Positions 28,683-37,778 are shown, numbered from the stretch's first letter. The stretch: DNA of 39,934 nucleotides from Elusimicrobiota bacterium (GCA_016234365.1 JACRER010000097.1:1-39934); one strand, 5' to 3'. Made by a program: numbers and translations. The notes: generated by a model from the letters alone, not told the origin.

Positions 28683-30536
28683 ATGAAGCCGGAAGAAATT
28701 CTGAAGAAACGCTGGGGCTACGACAGCTTCAAGCCGCTGCAGAAAGAGGCCATAGAGGCCGCTTTTGAGGGGCGAGACTGCCTGGTGGTGCTGCCTACCG
28801 GCGGCGGCAAGAGCCTCTGCTACCAGCTGCCGGCCGCGGCGGGCAAAGGGCTGGTGTTGGTGGTGTCCCCGCTCATCGCGCTCATGGACGACCAGGTGGC
28901 CGCCGCGCGCGAAGCGGGGCTTGCTGCCGACGCGCTGCATTCCAATTTGAAAGCCGGCCCCAAACGCGAGGTTTACGCCAACCTTAACAACGGCACCACC
29001 GAACTGCTTTATGTGAGCCCCGAGCGCCTGCTTTCCGGGGACCTGTACGAGGCCATCGCCCCGCGGCTGGTGCTGGCCGCCGTGGACGAGGCGCACTGCG
29101 TGTCGCACTGGGGCCACGAGTTCCGCCCCGAATACCGCAAGCTTACCGAGGCGCTGGACCATTTTCCCAAGGCCGCCCGCATGGCGCTTACCGCCACCGC
29201 CACGCCCGCCGTGCGCGAGGATATTTTAAAACAGCTGGCCCTGCGCTCGCCGCAGGTCCTGATAGGCCACCCGGACCGGCCCAACCTGGTGTACCGCGCC
29301 TTCCCGCGCCGGGACCAGGTAAAGCAGGTGCTGGAGACCGTGCACCGCCACCCCGGCGAGGGCGGCATAGTTTACGCGCAGACCCGCAAGGACGTGGAGC
29401 GCATAGCCGCCCAGCTGAAGAAAGAGGGCGTTTCCTGCGCGCCTTACCACGCCGGGCTTAACGCCGCGGAGCGCCAGCAGGCGCAGCACGATTTTGTTAA
29501 CGAGCGGCTGGACGTGATAGTGGCCACCATCGCCTTCGGCATGGGTATAGACCGCTCCAACGTGCGCTACGTGGTGCACGCCAATACGCCGCGCTCGGTG
29601 GAGCATTACCAGCAGGAAAGCGGCCGCGCCGGGCGCGACGGGCTGCCGGCCGACTGCACGCTGCTCTTTGCGGCGTCGGACCTGGCCGCCCACCGCTGGC
29701 TGGCGAAAAAAGACATACACCTTTCCGCCGAGCGCACGCGCGCGCTGGAAAAACAATTAAAGGACATAGGCCGCTACGCCGTGGCCCCGGTTTGCCGCCA
29801 CGGCCTGCTGTCCGAACATTTCGGCGAGCCGTACCCGGCCGACGGCGGGCCGCGCGGTGAAGCCGGCTGCGGCGCCTGCGACGTGTGCCTGGGCGAGACC
29901 AAGGGCCTGCCGGAGGCGGAGGCCCGCCTGACCGCCAAGAAGGTTTTAAGCGCCGCCTGGCGCGCCGAAGGCCGTTACGGCACAGGCTACGTGGTGAACC
30001 TGCTCTTGGGCCGCCCCAGCGACCGCATGGCCGCCAACGGCCACGACGCGCTGCAGGTGTTCGGCCTGCTCAAAGAGGCGGGCGAGCCGGCGGTGCGTTC
30101 CTGGATAGACCAGTTGATAGTGCAGGATTACCTGGAAGTTACCGAGGACGACGAATACCCGCTGCTGCGCATTACCGCGGCAGGCCGCGCCCTCTGCCAG
30201 GACAAGGGCGAAGTGCGCCTGGGCCTGCCGGTGCAGCCCGCTAAAGGCAAAAAGAAGCCCGCCGCCCTTAAAAAGGTAGCTGCTACCTTTTTGCAGTCGG
30301 ACGAGGAACTGTTCGACCGGCTGCGCGCCATCCGCCGCGCACTGGCCGACAAGGCCGGCGTGGCCCCTTACGTTATCTGCAACGACGCCACCCTTGTGGA
30401 CATAGCCGCCTCCAAGCCGGCCACGCCCGAAGCCCTGCTGGATATCAAGGGCATGGGCGAGAAACGGGTGCAGAAATACGGGCAATTCTTCCTGGACGCG
30501 GTGGCCGGCAAACGGGAGATCCCGCTGGCGGACTAG
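28683..30536 (+). CDS. recQ: ATP-dependent DNA helicase RecQ
   Basis: This protein of 617 residues has the full RecQ layout. Motif 0 is seen at LKKRWGYDSFKPLQKEAIEA, motif I at LPTGGGKS (37-44, Lys43), motif II DEAHC (135-139), the RecQ aromatic-rich loop SHWGHEFRPEY, and the motif VI region QESGRAGRDGLP. The zinc site Cys residues lie at about 373-401 (CRHGLL...CGACDVC). A winged-helix part follows and an HRDC domain closes the protein (about 530-605). It unwinds DNA 3'-to-5' in recombination and repair. It is divergent from the histidine kinase. Confidence 0.95.
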   Translation: MKPEEILKKRWGYDSFKPLQKEAIEAAFEGRDCLVVLPTGGGKSLCYQLPAAAGKGLVLVVSPLIALMDDQVAAAREAGLAADALHSNLKAGPKREVYANLNNGTTELLYVSPERLLSGDLYEAIAPRLVLAAVDEAHCVSHWGHEFRPEYRKLTEALDHFPKAARMALTATATPAVREDILKQLALRSPQVLIGHPDRPNLVYRAFPRRDQVKQVLETVHRHPGEGGIVYAQTRKDVERIAAQLKKEGVSCAPYHAGLNAAERQQAQHDFVNERLDVIVATIAFGMGIDRSNVRYVVHANTPRSVEHYQQESGRAGRDGLPADCTLLFAASDLAAHRWLAKKDIHLSAERTRALEKQLKDIGRYAVAPVCRHGLLSEHFGEPYPADGGPRGEAGCGACDVCLGETKGLPEAEARLTAKKVLSAAWRAEGRYGTGYVVNLLLGRPSDRMAANGHDALQVFGLLKEAGEPAVRSWIDQLIVQDYLEVTEDDEYPLLRITAAGRALCQDKGEVRLGLPVQPAKGKKKPAALKKVAATFLQSDEELFDRLRAIRRALADKAGVAPYVICNDATLVDIAASKPATPEALLDIKGMGEKRVQKYGQFFLDAVAGKREIPLAD

Positions 30537-30619
30537 CCGGGGGGGGGGCTCCCGCCGCCGGGGGGAGATTTGTTAAGATGGTAGGACGTTTTAAGAACAG
30601 CGATAGGTAAAAGGAACAA

Positions 30620-30847
30620 ATGAAGCCTTATAAGAACCTCAGCGGCAAGTCCACCGTGACCATGTACGAACTGGCCCAGGATTTCATCACGGTCCGCTTC
30701 GGCAACCAGTCGGTGTACCGCTATTCCAACCAGAGCGCCGGTTCCGCCAATGTGCGCGAGATGAAGACCCTCGCCGTGGCCGGCAAGGGCCTGGGCACGT
30801 TCATCGAAAGCAAAGTGAAAGACCTGTTCGCCAGGAAAGTGCGCTAA
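30620..30847 (+). CDS. Small KTSC-like hypothetical protein
   Basis: This protein of 75 residues reads MKPYKNLSGKSTVTMYELAQ, then FITVRFGNQSVYRYSNQSAG and a C-terminal helix (REMKTLAVAGKGLGTFIESKVKDL). The pattern of a strand pair with VYRY followed by M-K-x-L-A-x-x-G-x-G-L-x-x-F-I matches a common small bacterial family related to KTSC domains, probably nucleic-acid associated but not characterised. AAAGGA precedes the ATG. It lies 17 bases before the RNase HI gene and likely shares its transcript. Confidence 0.72.
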   Translation: MKPYKNLSGKSTVTMYELAQDFITVRFGNQSVYRYSNQSAGSANVREMKTLAVAGKGLGTFIESKVKDLFARKVR

Positions 30848-30864
30848 TAAAACCGCGGCGGCCG

Positions 30865-31590
30865 ATGGATCACACCATCTACATCTATTGCGACGGCGCC
30901 TGCTCGGGCAATCCCGGCCCGGGCGGCTGGGCCGCCGTGATAATTTCCCCCGAGGGGACCGTGCAGGAACTGGGCGGGGGCGAGCGCGCCACCACCAACA
31001 ACCGCATGGAGATGACCGCCGCCATAGTGGCGCTGCACGCGGTGGTAGAGCGCCCTGAAAAAGTAAAGGTTTATACGGATTCCGGCCTGCTCATTAACGG
31101 CATCAAAGGCTGGATCCACGGCTGGAAGCGCAAAGGCTGGCTGACGGCCGCCGGCGAGCCGGTGGCCAACCGGGACCTGTGGGAGCGGCTGGACGCGCTG
31201 GCGCAGGCCATGAAAGGCCGCCTGAGCTGGGGCCACGTCAAAGGCCACGCCGGCCACGAGATCAACGAGCGCTGCGACGTTATAGCGGTGGCTTACTCCA
31301 AACATTCCCATCCCAAACTTTATAGCGGCCCCGCCGTGGGCTGCGGCTATTCCCTGCTGGAACCCGGCGAGGAACACCTGCACAAGCCCAAGCCCAAGGG
31401 CGAGGCCGGGACCAGGGCCAAGCCCAAAGGCCCAGCCGTTTACTTAAGCCTGGTGGGCGGCCGCCTGGAGCGCCACCGCACCTGGGACGCCTGCAAACTG
31501 CGCGTGCACGGCACCGCCGGCGCCAAATTCAAGAAAGTGCATTCCTCCGAAGAAGAGCGGGAAGTCCTGAAATCCTGGGGCGCGGCTTAA
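30865..31590 (+). CDS. rnhA: Ribonuclease HI with C-terminal viroplasmin-like domain
   Basis: This protein of 241 residues begins with an RNase HI domain (about 1-150): IYCDGACSGNPGPGGW with Asp10, NNRMEM with Glu49, YTDSGLL with Asp72 and KGHAGHEINERCD with His128 and Asp138. It cuts RNA in RNA-DNA hybrids. A basic linker rich in Lys, Pro and Gly (about 165-190) leads to AVYLSLVGGRLERHRTWDACKLRVHGTAGAKFKKVHS, which resembles the viroplasmin/hybrid-binding domain usually found at the N-terminus of eukaryotic-type RNase H1. Here the order is reversed. The helix GWIHGWKRKGW is the basic handle. Confidence 0.9.
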   Translation: MDHTIYIYCDGACSGNPGPGGWAAVIISPEGTVQELGGGERATTNNRMEMTAAIVALHAVVERPEKVKVYTDSGLLINGIKGWIHGWKRKGWLTAAGEPVANRDLWERLDALAQAMKGRLSWGHVKGHAGHEINERCDVIAVAYSKHSHPKLYSGPAVGCGYSLLEPGEEHLHKPKPKGEAGTRAKPKGPAVYLSLVGGRLERHRTWDACKLRVHGTAGAKFKKVHSSEEEREVLKSWGAA

Positions 31591-31599
31591 ACGCAACGC

Positions 31600-33510
31600 T
31601 CAGTCCAGTTTCCTGGTCTTGCCTTCCCAATCCATGAAATAGATACCGTCGGCTCCGGCTATGAAGACGCCGTCCGTTGAGGGCGACACCGTTTTGTGGC
31701 GCTCCCTTACCACCTTAGGCAGTTCCCAAAATTTCGCGTTCTCCAGGTTGGCCGCTTCGGTTTTTACAAGAAACTTGTTGCCTGCGTTGAACCAAAGGTA
31801 GCCGTTCTGCGCGCGCAGCGGCCAGATATCACCGTAGGTGATGCCGGCTTTTCGCAGGAGACCGTCCGTATTGACCGCGGACATGGCCTTGCCGTCCGGT
31901 GTAAGCAGGTAGAACAACGCGGTGGCTATGTCCGCGTTGGGGGATCTCCCCGCGGGCGGCAGGGGCCGGCGTTCTACGCCCCACACCGTGCCGTCCGGGG
32001 TTATGGTCAGGTTTTGTGTGATGCGGAAATACGAGGGCCAGAGCGGCTCCGATTTGCCGTTGGGGCGGCACAGGTAGGTGGAGTAATCATCCTTTACCCT
32101 GACCGGCACCAGGAAATTAAGGCCGTCGGTCAGGCGGACTCCCGGAACGGCCGCGCGCGTGACTATCTCTCCTGGCAGGGGCCAGCGCTTTCCCTTGTGC
32201 TCCAAGGTTTTACCGTCCTTACTTACCTCCGCGGCCAGGCCGTCCTTGAGATATTTTTCCCCAAGGAAGCGCAGATAGCCGGCATCCCGGGAGGCTACTT
32301 TCTTCCACTCAAGGCCGCCGGCCCCGGGCGGCAGGGGCGCGAAGTAGTAGGCGTCGTCGCGGCGGTCCAGTATGCCGGGTTCCTTGCCGCCTAGCAGTTC
32401 CATGCTCCAAGTCGCATGGATGTCCCAGGAATTATTAAAGCCCTCTTTTATGCTGCCGTGGGTCAGACGGCCGCGCCTGCCTACCGAGTAGAGCGCCCAG
32501 GTTTTGCCGTCCTCTCCGGTCATGCTCTGGCCGTTGCTGAAGGTGAGGTCCGGCATGAGGTATGTGAATCCGCTCTCGCGCCGCTCGCCTCCCCGCTCCA
32601 GCACGGCGCGGTTGCCGTCCTTGTCAACGAAGAAAACCTCGCCGTAGAACGGCCTCTGCGCCAGCATCAGCGCGGCGTTCTTTTCGCGCCCGGGGTAAAG
32701 ATTGCTGTCGGTGCCGTACAGCGGGAAGAACAGGTTCCCCACCGGCATGGTCACCTGCCTGGCGCCGTAGTTGAGCCACATCAGCACGGCGAAGGCGGCT
32801 AGCACCGGGGCTGCCAGCAGGCCCGCACCGGCGGAAAGGAGCCGCACCTGCCCGACGGCCTGGCGGTCGCGTGCCAGTGAGAACAGCCGGAGCGCCAGCG
32901 CGCCGCCGGCCAGGGCCGCGGCTGCCACCAGCGGGTTTATTAACCACAACGGAATAAGCTTAAAGGCCAGCCGCTGGAAGATGGCCGTGCTGGTAAGCGG
33001 GATAAGGATGGCGGCGGAGGCTGCGCCTGCCAGGGCCGCGCCGGCTATGCCGTTGCGGAACACGTACGAGAGTGTGAAACCGTACACGGCCAGGCAGGAG
33101 AGGCCGAAGACAAAGAAGCGCAGCAGCTGCTCCTGCGCGCCGGTCAGGCTCTCCAACGGGAGTTTGAAGCCGAGTATGCCGTAGACCACGGCCAACAGCG
33201 CGAAGGTCTCCAGCAGGGCCGCGGCCAGTCCGGACAGGAGCAGCCGGTACTGCGACACCGGCAGCGGCTGTTCCGTATCCCGGGCTTTCTCGCCGGCGGC
33301 TTCGGAGCCGGCTATGCCGGAGAGTATGAGCGCGCTCAGAGGCAGGCCGGCCAGGCCCCAGTAGAGCATGGCGAGGTTTATGGCCTCATGGGCCGGCATC
33401 CCCTCGGACTTTATGGCCAGGGCGAGCGGCACGGAAGCCAGCACCGCGCCAAGGATGACCGAGAAGGTCAGCAGATTTTTCCTCAGTTGAAGCTTTATAA
33501 GGGTTGTCAT
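31600..33510 (-). CDS. ABC transporter permease fused to an extracytoplasmic beta-rich domain
   Basis: This protein of 636 residues starts at 33510 (MTTLIKLQLRKNLLTF), three bases after the ATPase stop codon region. Six or more membrane segments fill residues about 12-285, like an ABC-2/YtrC-type permease. The remaining 350 residues lie outside the membrane and consist of repeated short beta units with aromatic and Gly-Asp turns (FVDKDGNRAVLERGG, FSNGQSMTGEDGKTWALYSVG, ITPDGTVWGVERR, FYLLTPDGKAMS, GVFIAGADGIYFMDWEGKTRKL), which suggests a beta-propeller. It is the last gene of the GntR-ATPase-permease operon. The cargo is unknown. Confidence 0.75.
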   Translation of the reverse strand: MTTLIKLQLRKNLLTFSVILGAVLASVPLALAIKSEGMPAHEAINLAMLYWGLAGLPLSALILSGIAGSEAAGEKARDTEQPLPVSQYRLLLSGLAAALLETFALLAVVYGILGFKLPLESLTGAQEQLLRFFVFGLSCLAVYGFTLSYVFRNGIAGAALAGAASAAILIPLTSTAIFQRLAFKLIPLWLINPLVAAAALAGGALALRLFSLARDRQAVGQVRLLSAGAGLLAAPVLAAFAVLMWLNYGARQVTMPVGNLFFPLYGTDSNLYPGREKNAALMLAQRPFYGEVFFVDKDGNRAVLERGGERRESGFTYLMPDLTFSNGQSMTGEDGKTWALYSVGRRGRLTHGSIKEGFNNSWDIHATWSMELLGGKEPGILDRRDDAYYFAPLPPGAGGLEWKKVASRDAGYLRFLGEKYLKDGLAAEVSKDGKTLEHKGKRWPLPGEIVTRAAVPGVRLTDGLNFLVPVRVKDDYSTYLCRPNGKSEPLWPSYFRITQNLTITPDGTVWGVERRPLPPAGRSPNADIATALFYLLTPDGKAMSAVNTDGLLRKAGITYGDIWPLRAQNGYLWFNAGNKFLVKTEAANLENAKFWELPKVVRERHKTVSPSTDGVFIAGADGIYFMDWEGKTRKLD

Positions 33511-33512
33511 AA

Positions 33513-34385
33513 TTATTCTCCCAGCAGGGCCTTGAACGCCGAATCCAGGTCCAGCGGCGCTATTTCGGCCCCGTTCAGTTTTCCGGAACTCTTCAGTTCC
33601 TCCAGTTTCGCTTTGCCGAAGACGGCCAGTTCGCAGAGGGGGCCGGCTGAACTTAACAGCCGCACTCCGGGCTGCTCGGCCGGGCGCGCGTCCTGCCGCG
33701 CGCTCACCCTGAATGTCTCCGTCTTTATGAAGTCGGCCTTGTGATCGGCGGTTATGCGGCCGTCCTTCAGCACGCAGACCCGGTCCAGCAGGCCGCCGAT
33801 CTCTCCCATGCGGTGGTTGGAGATGAGGATGGTGCGGCCGCCTTCCGCCATTTCGCTCACCAGGCCGTTGAGGATATGGTCGCGCACCAGGTAGTCCAGC
33901 CCGGAGGTGGGTTCGTCCAGCAGCAGCAGGCGCGGGTTGTGGGCCGCAGCGCATATCCAGGCGAGTTTGGCGGTGTTGCCTTTGCTCAGAGTGCCGGTCT
34001 TGGCCCGGGTGTCCAGCTCCAGGGTTTTGCATAGTTGGGCGGCCTTGGCCTTGTCCCAGCCGGGGAAGAAGGCCGCGCGGAAGGCCAGGGCTTCCTCCAC
34101 GGTCATGAAGCCGTGGAAGGAGGGCTTTTCCGGCACGTAGCCTACCAGGCCGCGCAGGGCGCCGCTGCCGTCCGGGGTGAGCCCCATCACGGATACGCCG
34201 CCGGTGTCCGGGGCCAGCAGGTCGAGCAGCACCTTGAACAGGGTGGTCTTTCCGGAGCCGTTGCGGCCGAGTATTCCTATTACTTCGCCTTCGGCGGCGG
34301 CCAGGTCCAGCCCGCGCAGTACTTCCTTGCGGCCGAAACTCTTTACCAGGCCATGGCAGGCCACTGCGGTCTTGATGTCGTTCAT
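33513..34385 (-). CDS. ABC transporter ATP-binding protein
   Basis: This protein of 290 residues is a single nucleotide-binding domain: Walker A GRNGSGKTT (Lys46), signature LSKGN (about 133, in place of LSGGQ), Walker B LLLLDEPTSGLD, and the switch His in ISNHRM. It powers the membrane protein coded just downstream, with two bases between the genes. Its start overlaps the GntR stop by ATGA, so the three are one operon of the YtrA/B/C kind. A C-terminal extension of about 70 residues follows the core domain. Confidence 0.92.
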   Translation of the reverse strand: MNDIKTAVACHGLVKSFGRKEVLRGLDLAAAEGEVIGILGRNGSGKTTLFKVLLDLLAPDTGGVSVMGLTPDGSGALRGLVGYVPEKPSFHGFMTVEEALAFRAAFFPGWDKAKAAQLCKTLELDTRAKTGTLSKGNTAKLAWICAAAHNPRLLLLDEPTSGLDYLVRDHILNGLVSEMAEGGRTILISNHRMGEIGGLLDRVCVLKDGRITADHKADFIKTETFRVSARQDARPAEQPGVRLLSSAGPLCELAVFGKAKLEELKSSGKLNGAEIAPLDLDSAFKALLGE

Positions 34386-34753
34386 ATAGTATCCTTCTTC
34401 GCCTTATTTATTACTTCCTCTATGTCGGCGGTGGAAAGCCCGTTCTTAAGGCCGGCGGCCAGGGCTTCGGCCAGGCGGGCTTTTAGGTTGCGCGCGTCGG
34501 CTTCGGCCAGGACCTTGGCGCGGGGGGAAACCATGTTCTCCTCGCCGCGCTTGGCCTCGAAGAAGCCTTCCACGGTGAGCTCCCTGTAGGCCCTGGCCAC
34601 GGTGTTGGGGTTCAGTTTTAGTCGGGAGGCCAGAACTCGTATTGATGGGGCCGCGTCCCCGGGCCGGAGCAGGCCTTTTCGCACCAGGCCTTTGAAGCCG
34701 GTCTTGATCTGTTCGTAGATCGGGGTGGAAGAATGAAGATCTATTTTTATCAT
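34382..34753 (-). CDS. GntR-family regulator, YtrA subfamily
   Basis: This protein of 123 residues has the GntR winged helix (about 10-75): PIYEQIKTGFKGLVRKGLLRPGDAAPSIRVLASRLKLNPNTVARAYRELTVEGFFEAKRG. The short helical tail (about 80-123) is typical of the YtrA subfamily, which controls its own ABC transporter operon. A palindrome of CTGTA...TACAG type lies at the predicted start point of the operon, so repression at that site is likely. Confidence 0.9.
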   Translation of the reverse strand: MIKIDLHSSTPIYEQIKTGFKGLVRKGLLRPGDAAPSIRVLASRLKLNPNTVARAYRELTVEGFFEAKRGEENMVSPRAKVLAEADARNLKARLAEALAAGLKNGLSTADIEEVINKAKKDTI

Positions 34754-34755
34754 AT

Positions 34756-34810
34756 CTGTATTACCTTACTAGTACAGAAATAGTCTAGCACCCGGAAGGC
34801 CGTTTGTCAA
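34756..34810 (-). promoter_or_regulatory. Promoter and GntR operator of the ABC operon
   Basis: On the minus strand TTGACA (34810-34805), 17 bases and TAGACT (34787-34782). Right at the expected start lies a 22-base inverted repeat at 34777-34756, arms CTGTACTA and TAATACAG with six bases between, matching in seven of eight pairs. Its position fits repression by the GntR product. Confidence 0.7.
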
Positions 34811-34844
34811 GGGGGGACGCCCGCCATTCTATTTTGTAGAATTG

Positions 34845-34988
34845 GTGAACGAGGTCCGCTTGAACATAACCGCAATAGATCCCAAGAGCAGTCTGGTCGA
34901 AAAGACCGGCGAGCTCATGCTCGCCTCGAAGTCGCCTGAGAGCGACCTGGTGGTCTTCCCGGGCAATCGGTCGGCGCATTCCCTATGA
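34845..34988 (+). CDS. Small ORF overlapping the FIST-cyclase start, 47 aa
   Basis: A GTG at 34845 (or a TTG at 34860 with GAGG five to eight bases before it) opens a frame coding for MNEVRLNITAIDPKSSLVEK and a further 27 residues, ending FPGNRSAHSL. Its stop overlaps the ATG of the next gene (ATGA at 34985-34988), the usual sign of translational coupling. TAGAAT (34837-34842) is a likely -10. The next gene has no ribosome binding site of its own, which supports translation of this ORF. No family is recognised. Confidence 0.5.
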   Translation: MNEVRLNITAIDPKSSLVEKTGELMLASKSPESDLVVFPGNRSAHSL

Positions 34989-36950
34989 AAATAGCCATAG
35001 GTCTTGGTCTGGACAAAGACCCCGCGAAAGCCGCCCGGACCGCGGTGAAGCAGGCCCTCAAGGCCGTACCCAGACCCGGGCTGGCCATAGCTTTCGCCTC
35101 TATACGCCTGGACCAGGCAAAGGTGCACCGGGAGTTGTGCCGGCACCTGGACCCGGCGGTGCTTACCGGCGGGTCCTGCTACGCCGAGATCACCAACGCC
35201 GGCGTATCCCGCGGCGGCGTGGCCGTGCTCCTCCTGGAGGACAAAGGACTGCAGGTGAAGCTGAGCGTTGCCGACGTCTCGGAAGATTGCCGTCGTACCG
35301 GGCTTGAACTCGCGGCCGGCGCGGCTGGCGGCGGCAAAGACCTGGCACTGGTATTCGGTTCCATCGCCACCGGATACGAGCAACTCATGGTGGACGCCAT
35401 TTCCCAGGAACTGTGCCCGGCCCCCGTCTTCGGCGGGCTTACCTGCGGCGCCTACGACCTGGGGATGAGCCATCCGGATTTCTGGACCAATTACCAGTAC
35501 TGCGGCGCCGAACTCAGCAAGAAGGGCGCGCGCCTGGCCGCGCTGGGTCTGCCTGAGGGTGTTACGCCGGTGTTCGGCTACGGGCACGGCTGGCAGCCTG
35601 TGGGCGAGGAGCTGACCATAACCAGGGCCGAGGGCCCCAATGTCTTCGAGGTGAACGGCGTGCCGGTAATAGAGTTCTACCGGCAGTTCCTGGGCCGCGA
35701 CGCCAAGGAGAAGTTCTTTGAGCTGATGGTGCAGCGCTACGGGTTCTCCGTGGCGGCGCCGGGCGCCGGCAAGACCATCATAAAACTGCCGGTCTCCTGC
35801 GATTTCAAGAAAGGCTCCATCCTGTACTTCCCGGCCGAGGACCTGCAGGGCATGAAAGTGCGCCTGATACAGGCCAGCCGCCTTAGCCTTATAGACGGGG
35901 CGCGGGCCGCCGCCAGGGAGTGCGCCGCCGCGCGGCCGGGAGAGAAGCCCGCGCTGGTGTTCATGGTGAGCTGCTGTTCGCGGTCCCATATCCTGCACAG
36001 CCGCGTTAACGACGAGTTGGAAGCCGTGCGGGAAGTTTTCGGCAGGGAGATCCCCGTGTTCGGTTTCTATTCAGGCGGGGAGATAGTGCCGTGGAAAGGC
36101 ACCTGCTCTACTCGCGGGCGCTGCGGCTCCTTCTACCACACCACCACGGTGGCGCTGCTGGCGCTCTACTCCCATAAGCCGGTAAAGGCCGCCGTCCCGG
36201 CGGCGGCCCTCGCCAAGGCCGCCGACTCCGCCGCGGCACTGGCCCTGCTGGAGCGCAGCGAGGAAATGCTGGATACCACCGAGAGTTTTCTGGCCAACCT
36301 CAGCCGCAAGTCCTACAAGGACGGCGAACTGCTGCGGCGCTCTCATGAGATGATCCACGCCTATACCCCGCACGGGGTCTGGAAGGAAGTGGGCGCCGTG
36401 GCCGCCGCCGGCGGGGCCGAACTGGCCGACGCGGAGTTCTCCGGGGTATTCATGTTCATGGACGTGAAAGGTTTTACTCCCTACTCCGAGGCCCACACGT
36501 CCGCCGAGGTGGTGAAAGCCCTCAACGAGATCTTCGCCCCGGCTACCGGGCTTATTTACAAGCACGGCGGCGACGTGGACAAGTTCATAGGCGACTGCAT
36601 TTTCGCCTGCTTCCCGTCGGCGAAAAGCGCGGCTGAGGCGGCCAAAGCCATATTGCTGCTCTTCAGGGGACTGAAAGCCGGGGGGAACCCGTTCAACGTG
36701 CGCATAGGCCCTCAACGGCGGCCGCGCGGTGCGCGCCAACGTGGGCGCGCCCAGCCGGCGGGAATACACTTTTATCGGGGACGCGGTGAATACCGCCCAG
36801 CGCCTGGAGAGCGCCTGCGAACCGGGCATGGCCCTGCTTTCCGAATCCGTCTACCTGGGGGCGCGGGCCGTCTTTGGCTCGGCCCGGGAGAAAGTCGTGG
36901 CGCTGAAGGGCAAGGTGCGGCCTGTGACGGCTTTTCTTTGCGAGCCTTGA
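34985..36950 (+). CDS. FIST-domain adenylate/guanylate cyclase, frameshifted near the C-terminus
   Basis: Residues 1-390 are FIST N and C sensor domains (GGSCYAEITNAG, GGLTCGAYD, then MVSCCSRSHILHSR and FGFYSGGEIVP). A coiled coil (about 415-450) leads to a class III cyclase domain: FMFMDVKGFTPYSEAH with Asp493 and GGDVDKFIGDCIFACF with Asp537. After VRIG (about residue 575) an extra C in the CCC at 36709-36711 shifts the frame. The correct reading resumes in the next frame (GAPSRREYTFIGDAVNTAQRLESACEP, containing the N-x-x-x-R catalytic pair) to a stop at 36950; the unshifted frame runs on to 36994 with nonsense sequence. Restored length would be 654 residues. It is either a recent mutation or an assembly error. 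Confidence 0.85.
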
Positions 36951-36960
36951 GGACCGTATT

Positions 36961-37758
36961 ATGGAAATCAGAAAAACACTGTCTGCCGCGCTAGGTCTGC
37001 TGCTGGCCGCTGCATGCGCGCTGCAGGCGGCCCAGTTCCACGTACCGCTGCATATGCCGCCGCACCCGTCTTTCCCGGGAGGCGAGCCGGGCAGGGAATT
37101 ATATCTGGAGGCCGGTGCGGCCAGGTTCATTTCCAAAGGAATAAATATCGCGGGCCCGGGCGCCTGTTTTGAACTCTCGGCGCTGGGAAAGGCGGGGGGA
37201 GGCGCTGCGGTGCGCGGCTGCGGCTTCTCGCTGTCGGGTAAGGTGGACCCGCTGGGGCTCGGGCGCGACGGCGGCAGCGGCTTCGCGTCGGCGGTGGAAG
37301 CGGACCTGCTGTGGGCGCCGCGAGGCAGGGACGGGCTCAAATTTTACGCCGGCGGCCTGGTCGGCATGAGTTCGCTGGACATCAGGGACCCTCTGAACTA
37401 TACGCTGGTGAACGGCAAACTGGTGGTGGAACCGGATACGGCCTTCTCCCTGTTCCTGGGGCTGCCCCTGGGCGTGGAACTGCCCTTCGGCGTGTCGGAG
37501 AACTGGAGCGGCTCGGCGCAGGCCGACGTGGCGCTGTTCCCGGCCGGGGTCACTTTCTTTTCCTACCTGGGCCTGCCAGGCTCGGGACTTTACGGCACCT
37601 CGCGCGGGATAGACCCGCAGGCGGCCGGCGGCGCCAGGGCGGCCTTTTTCTACAGGCCCTGGAAACTTTTTATAGAGGGCGCGGGCCGGCTCTATTCCGG
37701 CGGCGGCAATAACGAGGCGGCTTCTTTCGTGTCTCTGTTGGGCGGCATTAAGTTCTGA
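36961..37758 (+). CDS. Secreted beta-barrel-like protein, probably outer membrane
   Basis: This protein of 265 residues has a signal peptide (about 1-24, ending LQAA). The mature sequence is a series of amphipathic strands with Gly-rich turns (LYLEAGAARFI, FYAGGLVGMSSL, FSLFLGLPLGVELPFG, AAFFYRPWKLFIEGAGRLYSGG) and ends FVSLLGGIKF, with the C-terminal Phe usual for outer-membrane barrels. It lies ten bases after the cyclase gene and may be co-transcribed. Function is not known. Confidence 0.7.
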   Translation: MEIRKTLSAALGLLLAAACALQAAQFHVPLHMPPHPSFPGGEPGRELYLEAGAARFISKGINIAGPGACFELSALGKAGGGAAVRGCGFSLSGKVDPLGLGRDGGSGFASAVEADLLWAPRGRDGLKFYAGGLVGMSSLDIRDPLNYTLVNGKLVVEPDTAFSLFLGLPLGVELPFGVSENWSGSAQADVALFPAGVTFFSYLGLPGSGLYGTSRGIDPQAAGGARAAFFYRPWKLFIEGAGRLYSGGGNNEAASFVSLLGGIKF

Positions 37759-37778
37759 TTTTAGTATACTCTCCATAA

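Noticed and set aside
31600-34032. Longer minus-strand reading frame running through the ATPase gene into the permease
   Set aside because: The extra N-terminal part overlaps the ATPase gene in another frame and is not protein-like; the start at 33510 follows the ATPase stop by two bases and opens a membrane segment.
36709-36711. Programmed ribosomal frameshift in the FIST-cyclase gene
   Set aside because: CCC with one extra base has no slippery heptamer or clear downstream pseudoknot, and a simple insertion or assembly error explains it.
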